Assembly: GCA_023231005.1 (NCBI GenBank) | Contig: JALNWG010000005.1 | Span: forward strand, 78,442-142,441 | DNA: 64,000 nt | Source of the DNA: Bacteroidales bacterium | Lineage (GTDB): Bacteria > Bacteroidota > Bacteroidia > Bacteroidales > FEN-979 | Direction: 5' to 3' | Shown: in pieces, positions 1 to 9,479 of the stretch | Position numbering within the stretch: the stretch's first letter is position 1 | Layout: each line of letters begins with the position of its first letter | Translations under genes and position numbers: made by a program | The notes under the pieces: model-generated | What the model was told of the DNA's origin: nothing | What the model saw: the letters and a program-made list of their open reading frames with translations, nothing else | Databases searched by the model: none

Positions 1-332
1 GTGTCCAAGCGATCGACAATGGTCTCCTGCCAGGAAATTTCGCTACGCCAGTTGCATTTTCCTATGACCCTATGGGAATGAAGGAGCACAATTCATCAAC
101 GCTTTCCATTCATCCAAATCCATGCAGGGAGATGATTAACATTCAAATTCCCAATGGTGAAGCATGGGCGGCAGAAAGGATTGTCCGAATTTACAATCAA
201 GCAGGGCGATTGGTTTTTGAAGGAATGACAGAAAAGCCAATCAATACTTCAACCTGGCCAAAAGGAATTTACCTGGTATGTGTTACCCGGGGAGATCATG
301 TTAACTCAGATAGTCTACTTATCAAGGAATAG
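1..332 (+). CDS. C-terminal fragment of a T9SS-secreted protein (type A sorting domain)
   Basis: The reading frame is open from the first full codon at base 3 to the stop at 332, so the gene begins before the window. The last ~75 residues form a Por secretion-system (type A) sorting domain: a 'HPNPCREMINIQIP' start, a central 'VRIYNQAGRLV' strand, a 'WPKGIYLV' strand and a basic/acidic end 'LLIKE'. By family knowledge such domains send proteins through the outer membrane by T9SS and are then removed. The ~23 residues before it (ending 'FSYDPMG') look like the edge of a beta-sandwich domain. The catalytic or binding part of the protein lies outside the window, so its function cannot be stated. 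Its stop lies 5 bases from the stop of the convergent peptidase gene. Confidence 0.85.
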   Translation, partial: VQAIDNGLLPGNFATPVAFSYDPMGMKEHNSSTLSIHPNPCREMINIQIPNGEAWAAERIVRIYNQAGRLVFEGMTEKPINTSTWPKGIYLVCVTRGDHVNSDSLLIKE

Positions 333-337
333 GGCTT

Positions 338-1714
338 TTACTTCTTCCCCCAAAGTTCAGCGAAATACTTATAAAAATAGGTGATTGTTTCTATTCCCTT
401 GAAAAAATTATCAAGCGGATAATTTTCGTTGGGCGAATGACAAGCATCCGATTCCAATCCAAAACCCAATAAGATAGATTTTATTCCAAGGATTTCCTCA
501 AATTGAGGAATAATAGGGATACTACCACCACTACGAACAGGGACCGGTTTTTTACCAAGTGAAGTTTCAATGGCCCGGCTTGCTGCTTGGTAGCCAAGGG
601 TATCAATTGGGGAAACATAGGCTTGTCCACCATGCAGAAACTGAACTTGTACATTTACATAGTCGGGTGCAATGGACCTAAAATGTTTTTCAAAGAGTTC
701 ACCAATTTTTCTACAATCCTGGTTTGGAACCAGGCGCATTGAAATTTTTGCATACGCTTTTGAAGGAAGAACCGTTTTGGTTCCTTCTGCGATATAACCG
801 CTCCAAATTCCGTTTATATCAAGTGTTGGACGAATCCCAGTACGTTCTTTTGTAGAATAACCGTTTTCTCCAAACAGAGCATTCACCGACATGCTTTTTT
901 TATATTCTTCTTCGTCAAACGGAGCTTTTGCCATTTCATCACGCTCTTCCTGGGTTATTTCCACGACATCATCATAAAAACCCGGAATGGTAACATGTCC
1001 CTGATCATCGGTAAGGGAAGCAATCATTTTAGTTAAAACATTGGCCGGGTTGGCAACTGCGCCGCCAAAAATACCCGAATGAAGGTCGTGATCCGGACCA
1101 GTCACTTCCACCTGCATATAAGCAAGCCCTCTTAACCCAACGGTTATGGATGGGCAAGACAGGCCGATCATGCTGGTATCAGACACCAAAATGATATCAG
1201 ATTTCAACAATTCTGTGTTTTTCCGACAAAAAGGGGCAATATTCATTGAGCCAACTTCTTCCTCCCCTTCGATCATAAACTTGACGTTACAGGGCAGGGT
1301 ATTGGTTTGTACCATCAACTCAAATGCTTTGGCATGCATAAACGACTGACCCTTATCATCATCTGCACCCCGTGCAAATAGCTTTCCATCCCGAACTTCA
1401 GGCTTGAATGGCTGTGATTTCCATAAATCAAGAGGATCTACTGGCATTACATCATAATGGCCATATACTAAAACAGTTGGCAGTTCTTGATCAACAATTT
1501 TTTCGCCATAAACGATAGGATTCCCTTCGGTCGGAAAAATCTCACTTCTATCACACCCTGCTTCCCGCAATGTCTTTCTCCAATATTCTGCTGCATGGAT
1601 CATCTCTTCTTTATGATCAGCCAATGAACTGATGGAGGGAATCCGGATAAGTCCGAATAATTCATGAATAAATCGATCGCGGTTTTCGTTAATATAATCC
1701 TTGATATATTTCAT
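338..1714 (-). CDS. M20 family dipeptidase/metallopeptidase
   Basis: A 458-residue cytosolic di-zinc peptidase of the M20/M25/M40 family (clan MH). Visible motifs: 'YGHYDVMP' with metal ligand H86 and catalytic D88, 'GADDDKG' with the bridging aspartate near 119, and 'EGEEEVGS' near 149-156 holding the general-base and metal glutamates, followed by 'VSDTSM' (D179). The segment around residues 200-350 is the usual lid/dimerisation subdomain, with 'DLHSGIFGG' at its start. There is no signal peptide, so it should act in the cytoplasm on short peptides; exact specificity (carnosinase-like or dipeptidase) cannot be read. The ATG at 1714 is preceded by 165 bases of AT-rich spacer shared with the divergent sucA promoter region. 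It stands alone on its strand. Confidence 0.93.
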   Translation of the reverse strand: MKYIKDYINENRDRFIHELFGLIRIPSISSLADHKEEMIHAAEYWRKTLREAGCDRSEIFPTEGNPIVYGEKIVDQELPTVLVYGHYDVMPVDPLDLWKSQPFKPEVRDGKLFARGADDDKGQSFMHAKAFELMVQTNTLPCNVKFMIEGEEEVGSMNIAPFCRKNTELLKSDIILVSDTSMIGLSCPSITVGLRGLAYMQVEVTGPDHDLHSGIFGGAVANPANVLTKMIASLTDDQGHVTIPGFYDDVVEITQEERDEMAKAPFDEEEYKKSMSVNALFGENGYSTKERTGIRPTLDINGIWSGYIAEGTKTVLPSKAYAKISMRLVPNQDCRKIGELFEKHFRSIAPDYVNVQVQFLHGGQAYVSPIDTLGYQAASRAIETSLGKKPVPVRSGGSIPIIPQFEEILGIKSILLGFGLESDACHSPNENYPLDNFFKGIETITYFYKYFAELWGKK

Positions 1715-1864
1715 AGGTCTCGACCTGAAAATTGAATTAATTTAGCTTTAATTTAGTTGATTTAGGGAAATCAAATCAAACAACACCGAATAGTTACCCT
1801 TTCCCGTTGCAAATGTAGGAATTTATAATCGATGAAAAAAGATACATTTAACAGTAAAAAGTCG

Positions 1865-1872
1865 TACCTTTA
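1865..1872 (+). promoter_or_regulatory. Candidate -7 box for sucA (TACCTTTA)
   Basis: TACCTTTA differs from the Bacteroidota consensus TAnnTTTG only in the last base. It ends 7 bases before the sucA ATG, so the transcript would have almost no leader. No TTG is found at the expected -33 distance, so this is a weak call. Confidence 0.35.
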
Positions 1873-1879
1873 AATAATT

Positions 1880-4660
1880 ATGGATCAATTTTCATATCTA
1901 AATATTCAGGATAATTCTGTAATTGAAGAACTATTCGCTCAGTTTAAGCAAAATCCAAAAAGTGTGGACGAAAGCTGGCAAAATTTTTTTGAAGGTTTTG
2001 AATTTTGTCAGAAAAATTACAAAGCGGAACAAGGGGAAGCGTTTTTATATCCAAACGAGTTTAAAGTAATGAACCTGATCACCGATTACCGTCAACGGGG
2101 CCACCTTTTTACAAAGACCAATCCCGTAAGGTCACGTCGTAAATACACTCCTCCCCTTGATATCGAGACATACGGATTAACCTTGGAAGATCTGCAAAAG
2201 ACGTTTCAGGCAGGTAAAGAAATCGGCCTCGGAAATGCGAAACTTTCGGAGATTATAGCCCATTTACAACTAACCTATTGCCAGTCAATCGGTGTGGAAT
2301 ATTACTATATCCGTCGTCCGGAGATCATTGCCTGGTTCAAGTCAAAAATGGAACCGATTCGAAATACTCCCGATTTTACTTCCGGAGAGAAGGAGCATAT
2401 TTTGCACAAACTTGCTGAAGCTGTTCTATTGGAGAAATTCATCCACAAAAAATTCCCGGGACAAAAAAGTTTTTCTTTAGAAGGTGTTGAATCACTGATC
2501 CCTGCTTTGGACATGGTAATCATAAAAGGGTTTAACTTGGGAATGGAAGAGTTTGTAATTGGGATGGCCCACCGGGGGCGTTTGAATGTCCTTGCAAATA
2601 TTATACATAAACCGCTCTCGGAAATTTTTTCAGAATTTGAAGGGAAAGAGTATATTGATCAGGATCTACTCGGAGATGTGAAATATCATCTGGGTTATTC
2701 GAGTGAAATACCGATGCCCCCTGGCAAGAAAATCCGGGTTACTCTGGCCCCGAATCCTTCTCATCTTGAAGCTGTGGATTCGGTTGTTGAAGGTATTTGT
2801 CGTGCCCGAATCGATCATCATTTTAATGACAATAATCTTCCTGTTGTACCAATTCTTATTCATGGAGATGCCTCTATTTCAGGACAGGGAATCATCTACG
2901 AAATATTACAGATGTCGGATCTGAATGGATATAAAACCGGCGGCACCATTCATTTTGTGATAAATAATCAGATCGGGTTTACAACCAATTATATAGATGG
3001 ACGATCCAGCGTTTATTGTACCGATGTTGCAAAGACAATTCAAGCTCCTATTTTTCACGTGAATGCCGACGACGTAGAAGCGGTGGTATATACTGTTCAA
3101 CTGGCTATGGAATTCCGTGCTGCTTTTCATAAAGATATTTTTATTGACCTTCTGGGCTATCGGAAATACGGACACAACGAAAGTGATGAACCACGTTTTA
3201 CCCAGCCCATTCTTTATAAGATCATTGAACAACATCCCAATCCTCTGGAAATATATCTTGAGAAACTTGCGCAGGAACAATCAATTTCTACCATCAATTT
3301 TCAGGCTGATCGAGTCGGGATAAATAAAAAACTTGAGGATAGTTTTGATGCTGCAAAAGTTATAGAAAAAGGCGACATTGCTCCCTTTTTAGGAGATCTT
3401 TGGGAAGGAGTGAGAAAAGCGACTGCAGATGATTTCATAAGTTCACAACCAACTTTTATTCCGGAAAAAATCCTCCTGTCCATTGGATTCCAATTAACTG
3501 CTTTACCAGAGGGTAAGTTGTTTTTCAAAAAGGTTATCAAGATGCAGGAAGAGCGAAGGTCTATGATAGAAAATGGAAGGCTTGACTGGGCAATGGGAGA
3601 ATTATTGGCGTATGGTTCCCTCGTAGGAGAAGGTATTCCTGTTCGTATGAGCGGACAAGATTGTCAGCGGGGAACTTTTAGCCACCGCCATGCTGTTCTT
3701 ACTGTTGAAGACTCTGAAGAAATCTATATCCCCCTTGCTCATATTTCGCCGGAACAAGCCACTTTTACGATCATCAATTCCCTGCTTTCGGAATATGGAG
3801 TTTTGGGATTTGAATATGGATATAGCCTTGCATCCCCTTTCGGACTCACAATTTGGGAAGCACAATTCGGGGATTTCAATAATGGAGCCCAAATCATCAT
3901 CGATCAATACCTGAGCAGTGCCGAGGACAAATGGAAAGTGATGAACGGTCTGGTTCTGTTGTTGCCACATGGCTACGAAGGCCAGGGCCCGGAACATAGT
4001 TCAGCCAGATTGGAACGGTTTCTTGCCCTATGTGGACATCACAATATGCAAATCGTTAATTGTACTACTCCGGCCAATTTCTTTCATGTCTTGCGACATC
4101 AGGTACACCAGCCATTTCGTAAACCGTTGGTCGTTTTTACGCCCAAGAGTTTGTTACGTCACCCACGATGTATCTCGCCGTTGAGTGACTTCACACAAGG
4201 TGGATTCAGGGAAATAATCGACGATGAAACACCCAACCCGGAAAATATCCGGAAAGTGGTATTTTGCAGTGGAAAAATTTATTATGATATTGTACAGGAA
4301 ATGGATGGCCCTACATCGGATATCGCAGTCGTCAGGTTAGAACAACTCTATCCGCTGCCAATTGGAAAATTAAATCAGACTGTTGCCAGATATCCGAATG
4401 TCACACAATGGGAATGGGTACAGGAAGAGCCAGTCAACATGGGTGCCTGGAAATATTTTTCGACTAATTTCAATACCATTACCCTTCATCACGTTGCCCG
4501 GCCGTTAAGTGGAAGTCCTGCCACCGGATCTTCCCGGTTACATAAAATCCAGCAGAAACTCCTTACTGATAAGGCACTTGGCAAATGTACCTGCGAAAAG
4601 GCAAATAAATCCTGCAGATTAGATTGTGCAGATCATGAAAACGAGAATATTTGTTCATGA
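1880..4660 (+). CDS. sucA: 2-oxoglutarate dehydrogenase E1 component (thiamine-dependent)
   Basis: Decarboxylates 2-oxoglutarate and transfers the succinyl group to the lipoyl arm of E2 in the TCA cycle. The 926-residue length and order of parts match the OdhA/SucA family: an N-terminal E2-binding helix ('EELFAQFKQNP...SWQNFF'), 'GMAHRGRLNVLANI' near 230, the thiamine diphosphate region 'GDASISGQG...NNQIGFTTN' near 330-370, 'YRKYGHNESDEPRFTQP' near 430, and the transketolase pyrimidine domain with 'RMSGQDCQRGTFSHRH'. The C-terminal Rossmann part ends with 'RLHKIQQKLL', where most family members stop. Here about 25 more residues follow with five cysteines and one histidine ('KCTCEKANKSCRLDC...'), which is unusual. 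sucB follows after 41 bases; no E3 (lpd) gene is in the window. Confidence 0.96.
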   Translation: MDQFSYLNIQDNSVIEELFAQFKQNPKSVDESWQNFFEGFEFCQKNYKAEQGEAFLYPNEFKVMNLITDYRQRGHLFTKTNPVRSRRKYTPPLDIETYGLTLEDLQKTFQAGKEIGLGNAKLSEIIAHLQLTYCQSIGVEYYYIRRPEIIAWFKSKMEPIRNTPDFTSGEKEHILHKLAEAVLLEKFIHKKFPGQKSFSLEGVESLIPALDMVIIKGFNLGMEEFVIGMAHRGRLNVLANIIHKPLSEIFSEFEGKEYIDQDLLGDVKYHLGYSSEIPMPPGKKIRVTLAPNPSHLEAVDSVVEGICRARIDHHFNDNNLPVVPILIHGDASISGQGIIYEILQMSDLNGYKTGGTIHFVINNQIGFTTNYIDGRSSVYCTDVAKTIQAPIFHVNADDVEAVVYTVQLAMEFRAAFHKDIFIDLLGYRKYGHNESDEPRFTQPILYKIIEQHPNPLEIYLEKLAQEQSISTINFQADRVGINKKLEDSFDAAKVIEKGDIAPFLGDLWEGVRKATADDFISSQPTFIPEKILLSIGFQLTALPEGKLFFKKVIKMQEERRSMIENGRLDWAMGELLAYGSLVGEGIPVRMSGQDCQRGTFSHRHAVLTVEDSEEIYIPLAHISPEQATFTIINSLLSEYGVLGFEYGYSLASPFGLTIWEAQFGDFNNGAQIIIDQYLSSAEDKWKVMNGLVLLLPHGYEGQGPEHSSARLERFLALCGHHNMQIVNCTTPANFFHVLRHQVHQPFRKPLVVFTPKSLLRHPRCISPLSDFTQGGFREIIDDETPNPENIRKVVFCSGKIYYDIVQEMDGPTSDIAVVRLEQLYPLPIGKLNQTVARYPNVTQWEWVQEEPVNMGAWKYFSTNFNTITLHHVARPLSGSPATGSSRLHKIQQKLLTDKALGKCTCEKANKSCRLDCADHENENICS

Positions 4661-4666
4661 AAGTTG

Positions 4667-4674
4667 TAATTTTG
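4667..4674 (+). promoter_or_regulatory. Candidate -7 box for sucB (TAATTTTG)
   Basis: An exact TAnnTTTG match in the 41-base gap between sucA and sucB, 27 bases before the sucB ATG. The -33 TTG is missing, so sucB may have its own start in addition to read-through from sucA. Confidence 0.35.
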
Positions 4675-4701
4675 CATCAAAGCAGAATTTAGGAAAATAA
4701 T

Positions 4702-5808
4702 ATGGAAATCGAACTTAAAATTCCCAGCCCAGGTGAATCCATCAATCAGGTTCAAATAGCAAAATGGTTGGTCAGCGATGGAGAATCTGTTGATAAAGAC
4801 CAGGAAGTTGTTGAAATTGATTCCGATAAAGCTTCTTTTCCCCTTTCTGCGCCCGAAACAGGAATAATCCACACATTAAAACCTGAAGGTGACACTGTTG
4901 CAGTGGGAGCTGTAATTGCCATCATTAAAGAGACTCAAGCATCTCCGCTTGCCAGGAAAATTCTGGAAGATAAAAAAATCCCAGTCGGCGATATTGGGGC
5001 CATCTTCCCGGGAAAAAAAATCATCCGGAAAGACATCGAATCATTTATAAACCGGAAGAAAGAAGTATTGCCAGGAACGCGGGAGGAAGAAAGAAAAAAA
5101 ATGACAACGTTGCGCCTGAAACTTGCAGAACGATTGGTTGCCGTAAAAAATCAAACAGCCATGTTGACTACCTTTAATGAGATCAATATGCAGGCTGTAT
5201 TGAAAATTAAAGAAACATACAGTGAACTTTTTAAAGAAAAATTTGGTGTCGGAATAGGCTTAATGTCCTTTTTTACGAAGGCAGTCACCATCGCTCTCGG
5301 GGAATTTCCGCAGATCAATTCAATGATCGATGGAGAAGAACTGGTAATCCCCCATTATATTGATATCGGAATTGCAGCTAGCACACCCAAAGGATTGGTG
5401 GTACCGGTACTGCGAAACACAGAGCAACTGAGTCTATCAGAGATTGAAATAAAGATCAAAGAGTTAGCCGGAAAAGCAAGGGAAAATAAAATTTCCATCG
5501 AGGAGATGAAGGGAGGTACCTTTACCATTACCAACGGAGGAGTGTTTGGATCGCTAATGTCCACTCCCATTCTGAATCCTCCACAAAGCGCTATCCTCGG
5601 AATGCATAAAATCCAGGATCGCCCCATTTCAGTTCATGGGCAAGTAGTAATCGCCCCGATGATGTATGTCGCACTTTCTTACGACCATCGCGTTATTGAT
5701 GGCCACGAATCGGTCAGTTTCCTAATCAGGGTAAAAGAAATGATCGAAGACCCGATAAAAATGCTCCTCAAAGGAATAGACCCTGTTCGTTTACTTCTTG
5801 ACCTATAA
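4702..5808 (+). CDS. sucB: 2-oxoglutarate dehydrogenase E2, dihydrolipoyl succinyltransferase
   Basis: Carries the succinyl group on a swinging lipoyl arm and transfers it to CoA. Domains in order: lipoyl domain (about 1-76) with K43 in 'EIDSDKASF'; a peripheral subunit-binding domain (about 80-116, 'SPLARKILEDKKIP'); and the trimer-forming catalytic domain (about 130-368) with 'SYDHRVIDGHE', whose histidine and aspartate are the active-site pair. Only one lipoyl domain is present and the linkers are short, so at 368 residues it is smaller than the usual ~400. The pairing with the SucA-type E1 directly upstream supports the succinyl rather than acetyl assignment. nadB follows after 12 bases and is probably cotranscribed. 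Confidence 0.94.
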   Translation: MEIELKIPSPGESINQVQIAKWLVSDGESVDKDQEVVEIDSDKASFPLSAPETGIIHTLKPEGDTVAVGAVIAIIKETQASPLARKILEDKKIPVGDIGAIFPGKKIIRKDIESFINRKKEVLPGTREEERKKMTTLRLKLAERLVAVKNQTAMLTTFNEINMQAVLKIKETYSELFKEKFGVGIGLMSFFTKAVTIALGEFPQINSMIDGEELVIPHYIDIGIAASTPKGLVVPVLRNTEQLSLSEIEIKIKELAGKARENKISIEEMKGGTFTITNGGVFGSLMSTPILNPPQSAILGMHKIQDRPISVHGQVVIAPMMYVALSYDHRVIDGHESVSFLIRVKEMIEDPIKMLLKGIDPVRLLLDL

Positions 5809-5820
5809 AATTCACATAAG

Positions 5821-7392
5821 ATGAGAAAACAGGTTGATTTTTTAGTCATTGGGTCCGGAATAGCAGGACTCACTTTTGCCCTTAAAATGGCAAAGTATGG
5901 GAAAGTTTGTATCGTTACCAAGGCAAGGATGGATGATACGGCTACCAGTTGGGCCCAGGGAGGGATTGCCGCAGTAATGTACACTCCCGATTCTTTCGAA
6001 AAACATATTCAGGATACCCTCATCGCCGGAGATGGTGTTTGCGATGAACACATTGTTCGCCTTACCATAACCGAATCTACCGCACGAATTAAGGAACTGA
6101 TCAAATGGGGAACAAAATTCGATAAAACCACTACCGGGAAGTTTGATCTTGCCAAGGAAGGCGGTCACTCTGAATACCGGGTGATGCACCACAAAGACAG
6201 TACCGGACGAGAAATCGAAAACACCCTTCTGGATCAGGTGAAGAAACATCCTAAAATCGAAATCCTGGAAAATCATTTTACCATCGACATCATTACCCAA
6301 CATCACCTTGGCATTGAGGTCAACCGCCGAACCCCTGTCATTACCTGCTTTGGGGCATACGTATTCAATCCCCGTACCCATCTTGTCGATACTATTTTAT
6401 CAAAAATTACTTTGGTTGCAACCGGAGGTGCCGGAAATGTTTATAACAATACAACCAATCCCCTGATTTCTACCGGTGATGGGATTGCCATGGTATACCG
6501 TGCCAAAGGAACCATTGAAAATATGGAATTCGTACAATTTCATCCCACCTCTTTATATCATCCCGAAGAGAAACCTGCTTTCCTGATCTCGGAAGCTCTT
6601 CGCGGGTTTGGCGGTATTTTAAAGACCCGCGACGGAAAAGAGTTCATGCATAAATATGATCCGCGATTATCCTTGGCACCTCGCGATATTGTGACCCGGG
6701 CAATCGATAGTGAACTTAAATTAAGTGGGGATGATTATGTAGGACTTGATTGTCGACACTTAAATAAAAACGATTTAATCAACCATTTTCCGAATATCTA
6801 TGCAAAATGTCTGAGTGTCGGGATCGACATCAGCAAAGACCTTATTCCTGTTGTTCCTGCTGCACATTATACCTGTGGCGGAATTAAGGTAGATGAATAC
6901 GGAAGGAGCTCAATCCAGCATCTGTATGCATCCGGCGAATGTTCTTCCACCGGATTACATGGTGCCAACCGGCTTGCATCGAACTCTTTATTAGAAGCAT
7001 TGGTTTTTTCACATCGGGCCAGCGTTAATGCGATAAAAGAGGTGGAAAATATTTCCTGGTGTAATGAGATCCCGGATTGGGATGCAGAAGGAATGGTACT
7101 CAACGAAGAGATGATCCTGATTACACAATCAATGAAAGAACTCCAGTCCATCATGAGCAGTTATGTTGGAATTGTTCGTTCCAACCTAAGACTACAACGC
7201 GCTTTCGATCGGCTGGAACTACTCTACCGTGAAACCGAAGATCTTTATAACAAATCAATTCTCACTCCCCGGTTGTGTGAATTACGAAACCTGATCAACA
7301 TCGGCTATCTGATCATCAAAGCTGCTCAGAACCGTCATGAAAGCAGAGGGCTACATTATTCCCTCGACTATCCAAAGGTCTTACCAAAATAA
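5821..7392 (+). CDS. nadB: L-aspartate oxidase
   Basis: FAD enzyme that oxidises L-aspartate to iminoaspartate, the first step of de novo NAD synthesis. The 523-residue protein has the N-terminal dinucleotide fold 'VIGSGIAGLTFAL' (about 9-21), 'TSWAQGGIAAV' near 42, the capping-domain signatures 'EFVQFHPTSLY' and 'SEALRGFGG', 'PRDIVTRAID', and 'AAHYTCGGIKVD' followed by 'GANRLASNSLLEALVF', which separate NadB and fumarate reductase/SdhA flavoproteins from other oxidases. The absence of a fumarate-reductase iron-sulfur subunit nearby and the length favour NadB. The C-terminal helical domain ('SSYVGIVRSNLRLQRA') is the NadB/SdhA type. nadA and nadC are not in this window; nadK is at 21.6-22.5 kb. 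Confidence 0.95.
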   Translation: MRKQVDFLVIGSGIAGLTFALKMAKYGKVCIVTKARMDDTATSWAQGGIAAVMYTPDSFEKHIQDTLIAGDGVCDEHIVRLTITESTARIKELIKWGTKFDKTTTGKFDLAKEGGHSEYRVMHHKDSTGREIENTLLDQVKKHPKIEILENHFTIDIITQHHLGIEVNRRTPVITCFGAYVFNPRTHLVDTILSKITLVATGGAGNVYNNTTNPLISTGDGIAMVYRAKGTIENMEFVQFHPTSLYHPEEKPAFLISEALRGFGGILKTRDGKEFMHKYDPRLSLAPRDIVTRAIDSELKLSGDDYVGLDCRHLNKNDLINHFPNIYAKCLSVGIDISKDLIPVVPAAHYTCGGIKVDEYGRSSIQHLYASGECSSTGLHGANRLASNSLLEALVFSHRASVNAIKEVENISWCNEIPDWDAEGMVLNEEMILITQSMKELQSIMSSYVGIVRSNLRLQRAFDRLELLYRETEDLYNKSILTPRLCELRNLINIGYLIIKAAQNRHESRGLHYSLDYPKVLPK

Positions 7393-7398
7393 TGAACA

Positions 7399-7914
7399 AT
7401 GACACTGATCAAAGCCGTTAAAGGCATCTTTCCAAGGACCGGAAAAAATTGTTTCCTGGCCGATAATGCAACGCTTACCGGCGATGTGGTAATGGGGGAT
7501 GACTGTAGTGTGTGGTTTAACGCAGTAATACGCGGTGATGTGCATACCATACGAATCGGTAATAATGTAAATGTCCAGGATGGCGCTATTGTCCATTGTA
7601 CCTATCAGAAAGCCCCGGTAACCATTGGAAACAATGTTTCCATTGCACACAATGCCATCATTCATGGATGTACAATTCACGATAATGTTCTGATCGGAAT
7701 GGGGGCCATTGTTATGGATGGTGCAGTAATCGAAAGCAACTCTATTGTTGGAGCCGGAGCATTGATCACTGAAGGAACCCATGTTGAATCCGGATCGGTG
7801 TGGGCTGGAGTCCCAGCCCGAAAAATAAAAGATATCAATCCCTCCCTGCTGGAAGGCCAGGTAAACCGGATCTCACGAAATTATAATATGTATGCAAGCT
7901 GGTATGATAAATAA
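7399..7914 (+). CDS. Gamma-carbonic anhydrase-like hexapeptide-repeat protein
   Basis: 171 residues made almost wholly of hexapeptide turns ('GDDCSVWFNAVIRGDVHTIRIG', 'NVQDGAIVH', 'IGNNVSIAHNAIIHGCTI', 'VWAGVPARKIK'), which fold as a left-handed beta-helix and trimerise. Three histidines in the order expected for the metal site are visible: in 'AIVHC', 'SIAHN' and 'AIIHG'. The family (YrdA/PaaY/CaiE) includes active gamma carbonic anhydrases and proteins of unknown activity, so the enzyme function is inferred. The ATG at 7399 is 6 bases after the nadB stop, so the two are cotranscribed; an ATG overlapping the nadB stop is out of frame and hits a stop after nine codons. Confidence 0.88.
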   Translation: MTLIKAVKGIFPRTGKNCFLADNATLTGDVVMGDDCSVWFNAVIRGDVHTIRIGNNVNVQDGAIVHCTYQKAPVTIGNNVSIAHNAIIHGCTIHDNVLIGMGAIVMDGAVIESNSIVGAGALITEGTHVESGSVWAGVPARKIKDINPSLLEGQVNRISRNYNMYASWYDK

Positions 7915-7919
7915 ACCAG

Positions 7920-9377
7920 CTATGGCGCTGAATATAGTCCTATTTTCAAAATGGACGGCAAATCGCGCGCCTGATCAATGACCAGACGAACACGTTGAAC
8001 AGTCACTTCCGGGAACCGGAATAACCGTTTATACCCGACTGTAGTACCAGCAACCAAAGGTTTCCAATATTGACCATCCCAGATTTCGAAGTGAAATTTT
8101 TCAATCCGTTGACCCACTTTGATGTCCTCCTGAATCAACGCTACATTAAATTTCACAGGCTTCGGAAAATTATATTCAAAAACCGGATAATTTCCGCCTA
8201 CTGTAGCTTTTGTAAGGATATTATCGGAAAAGATCTGCGATAGTTTCTTGCGCATTCCTGAAAGACTTTTAACATCATTTTTATGGATGAGTCCCTTTTG
8301 ATTGGGAGGGACATTCAACAACAATACGGAATTTCGTCCCACGGAATTGAAATAGATGTCGACCAGTTTGTCTGCTGTTTTAACCAGACTATCCTCCTTT
8401 GCATGATAAAACCAGCCCGGGCGAATAGAAACATCGGTCTCGGCGGGATACCACCTAAGTACTTTTGCATGTTGCAACTCCTTGTCACTTCCCAAATCTA
8501 CCTCCATCAAATCTCTTGGAACAAAACTCTCCTCATCCATAGGAATAACGCTCCATTCCTCCTCCCTTCCATATCCCGACTCGTTTCCAACCCAACGTAC
8601 ATCCGGACCCATGATGGCAATCACAGCTCCCGGCTGTAGTTCCCTAACCAATTGATAATAGGAAGACCAATCATACACCTGTTTCTTCCCATTGGGACCC
8701 TCTCCACAAGCACCATCGAACCAGACTTCAGAAATATCACCATAGCCGGAAAGCAGTTCTTTTAACAAATTTCTGAAAAATTCATTGTATTTCTGGGAAT
8801 CTCCATAGCTGGATTCATGACGATCCCAAGGCGACACATAAATCCCGAATTTCATGCCATAAGATTTGCAGGCATCAGATACTTCTCTTACCAAATCTCC
8901 CTTCCCTTTTCGCCAAGGAGTTGCAGATATATTATAAGCTGTAAACCGGGTAGGCCATAAACAAAATCCGTCATGATGTTTCACGGTTAAAACAACCATC
9001 TTCATACCGGCCAATTGAAACGCCCGTACCCATTGTCTCGCATTCAGTTTTGAAGGATTAAAAATGGCCGGATCGGCCTTTCCATCACCCCATTCCTTAT
9101 CCATAAAGGTATTGGGTCCAAAATGAATAAATGCATTGAACTCGCTTTGTTGCCAATTCAATTGATTTGAAGAAGGGGTTACCCGGGCTGCTTTTTCAAT
9201 AATTTTTTTTTGGGCTTCACCAAGAGAAATCTCAACCTGATTGTTCCCTACATATATAGGTCGATCTGGCACACCAAAACGATCTTTGGATGTTTCCTGA
9301 GAAAACAATATTCCGGAAATTCCGAAATAAAAAATAAAAATCAATCCTGCTGTTGACAATATTTTCGGGTACTTCAT
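7920..9377 (-). CDS. Alpha-L-fucosidase, GH29, exported
   Basis: Retaining exo-fucosidase. The start is placed at the ATG that opens a clear signal peptide ('MKYPKILSTAGLIFIFYFGISGILFSQ'); the upstream in-frame start would add 24 residues that do not fit a signal peptide. After a short lead, the GH29 catalytic barrel begins with 'FNAFIHFGPNTF' and 'EWGDGKADPAIF', contains 'GMKMVVLTVKHHDGFCLWPT', and carries the nucleophile aspartate at about residue 221 in 'EVWFDGACGEG'. The last ~100 residues form a beta-sandwich with a sugar-binding-module look ('FHFEIWDGQYWKPL'). No T9SS sorting domain is present, so the likely site is the periplasm. It stands alone, without SusC/SusD partners, so it is not an evident polysaccharide utilisation locus. 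Convergent with the gamma-carbonic-anhydrase-like gene at 5 bases. Confidence 0.92.
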   Translation of the reverse strand: MKYPKILSTAGLIFIFYFGISGILFSQETSKDRFGVPDRPIYVGNNQVEISLGEAQKKIIEKAARVTPSSNQLNWQQSEFNAFIHFGPNTFMDKEWGDGKADPAIFNPSKLNARQWVRAFQLAGMKMVVLTVKHHDGFCLWPTRFTAYNISATPWRKGKGDLVREVSDACKSYGMKFGIYVSPWDRHESSYGDSQKYNEFFRNLLKELLSGYGDISEVWFDGACGEGPNGKKQVYDWSSYYQLVRELQPGAVIAIMGPDVRWVGNESGYGREEEWSVIPMDEESFVPRDLMEVDLGSDKELQHAKVLRWYPAETDVSIRPGWFYHAKEDSLVKTADKLVDIYFNSVGRNSVLLLNVPPNQKGLIHKNDVKSLSGMRKKLSQIFSDNILTKATVGGNYPVFEYNFPKPVKFNVALIQEDIKVGQRIEKFHFEIWDGQYWKPLVAGTTVGYKRLFRFPEVTVQRVRLVIDQARDLPSILKIGLYSAP

Positions 9378-9434
9378 CGGAGCTTCGCATTTTTTTTGAA
9401 TGAACAATAATAGGCAAAAGAGCTGAATTTCTCT

Positions 9435-9442
9435 TATATTTG
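9435..9442 (+). promoter_or_regulatory. Candidate -7 box (TATATTTG) for the PlsC-like gene
   Basis: Exact TAnnTTTG match 38 bases before the GTG start, in the 102-base gap between the divergent fucosidase and acyltransferase genes. No clear -33 TTG at the usual distance. Confidence 0.4.
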
Positions 9443-9479
9443 AACCCAAAATTTCACAAACTTTTCATTAATAATTATT

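Noticed and set aside
7392..7421. ATG overlapping the nadB stop as the start of the carbonic-anhydrase-like gene
   Set aside because: That frame ends in a stop after nine codons; the ATG at 7399 gives the full protein.
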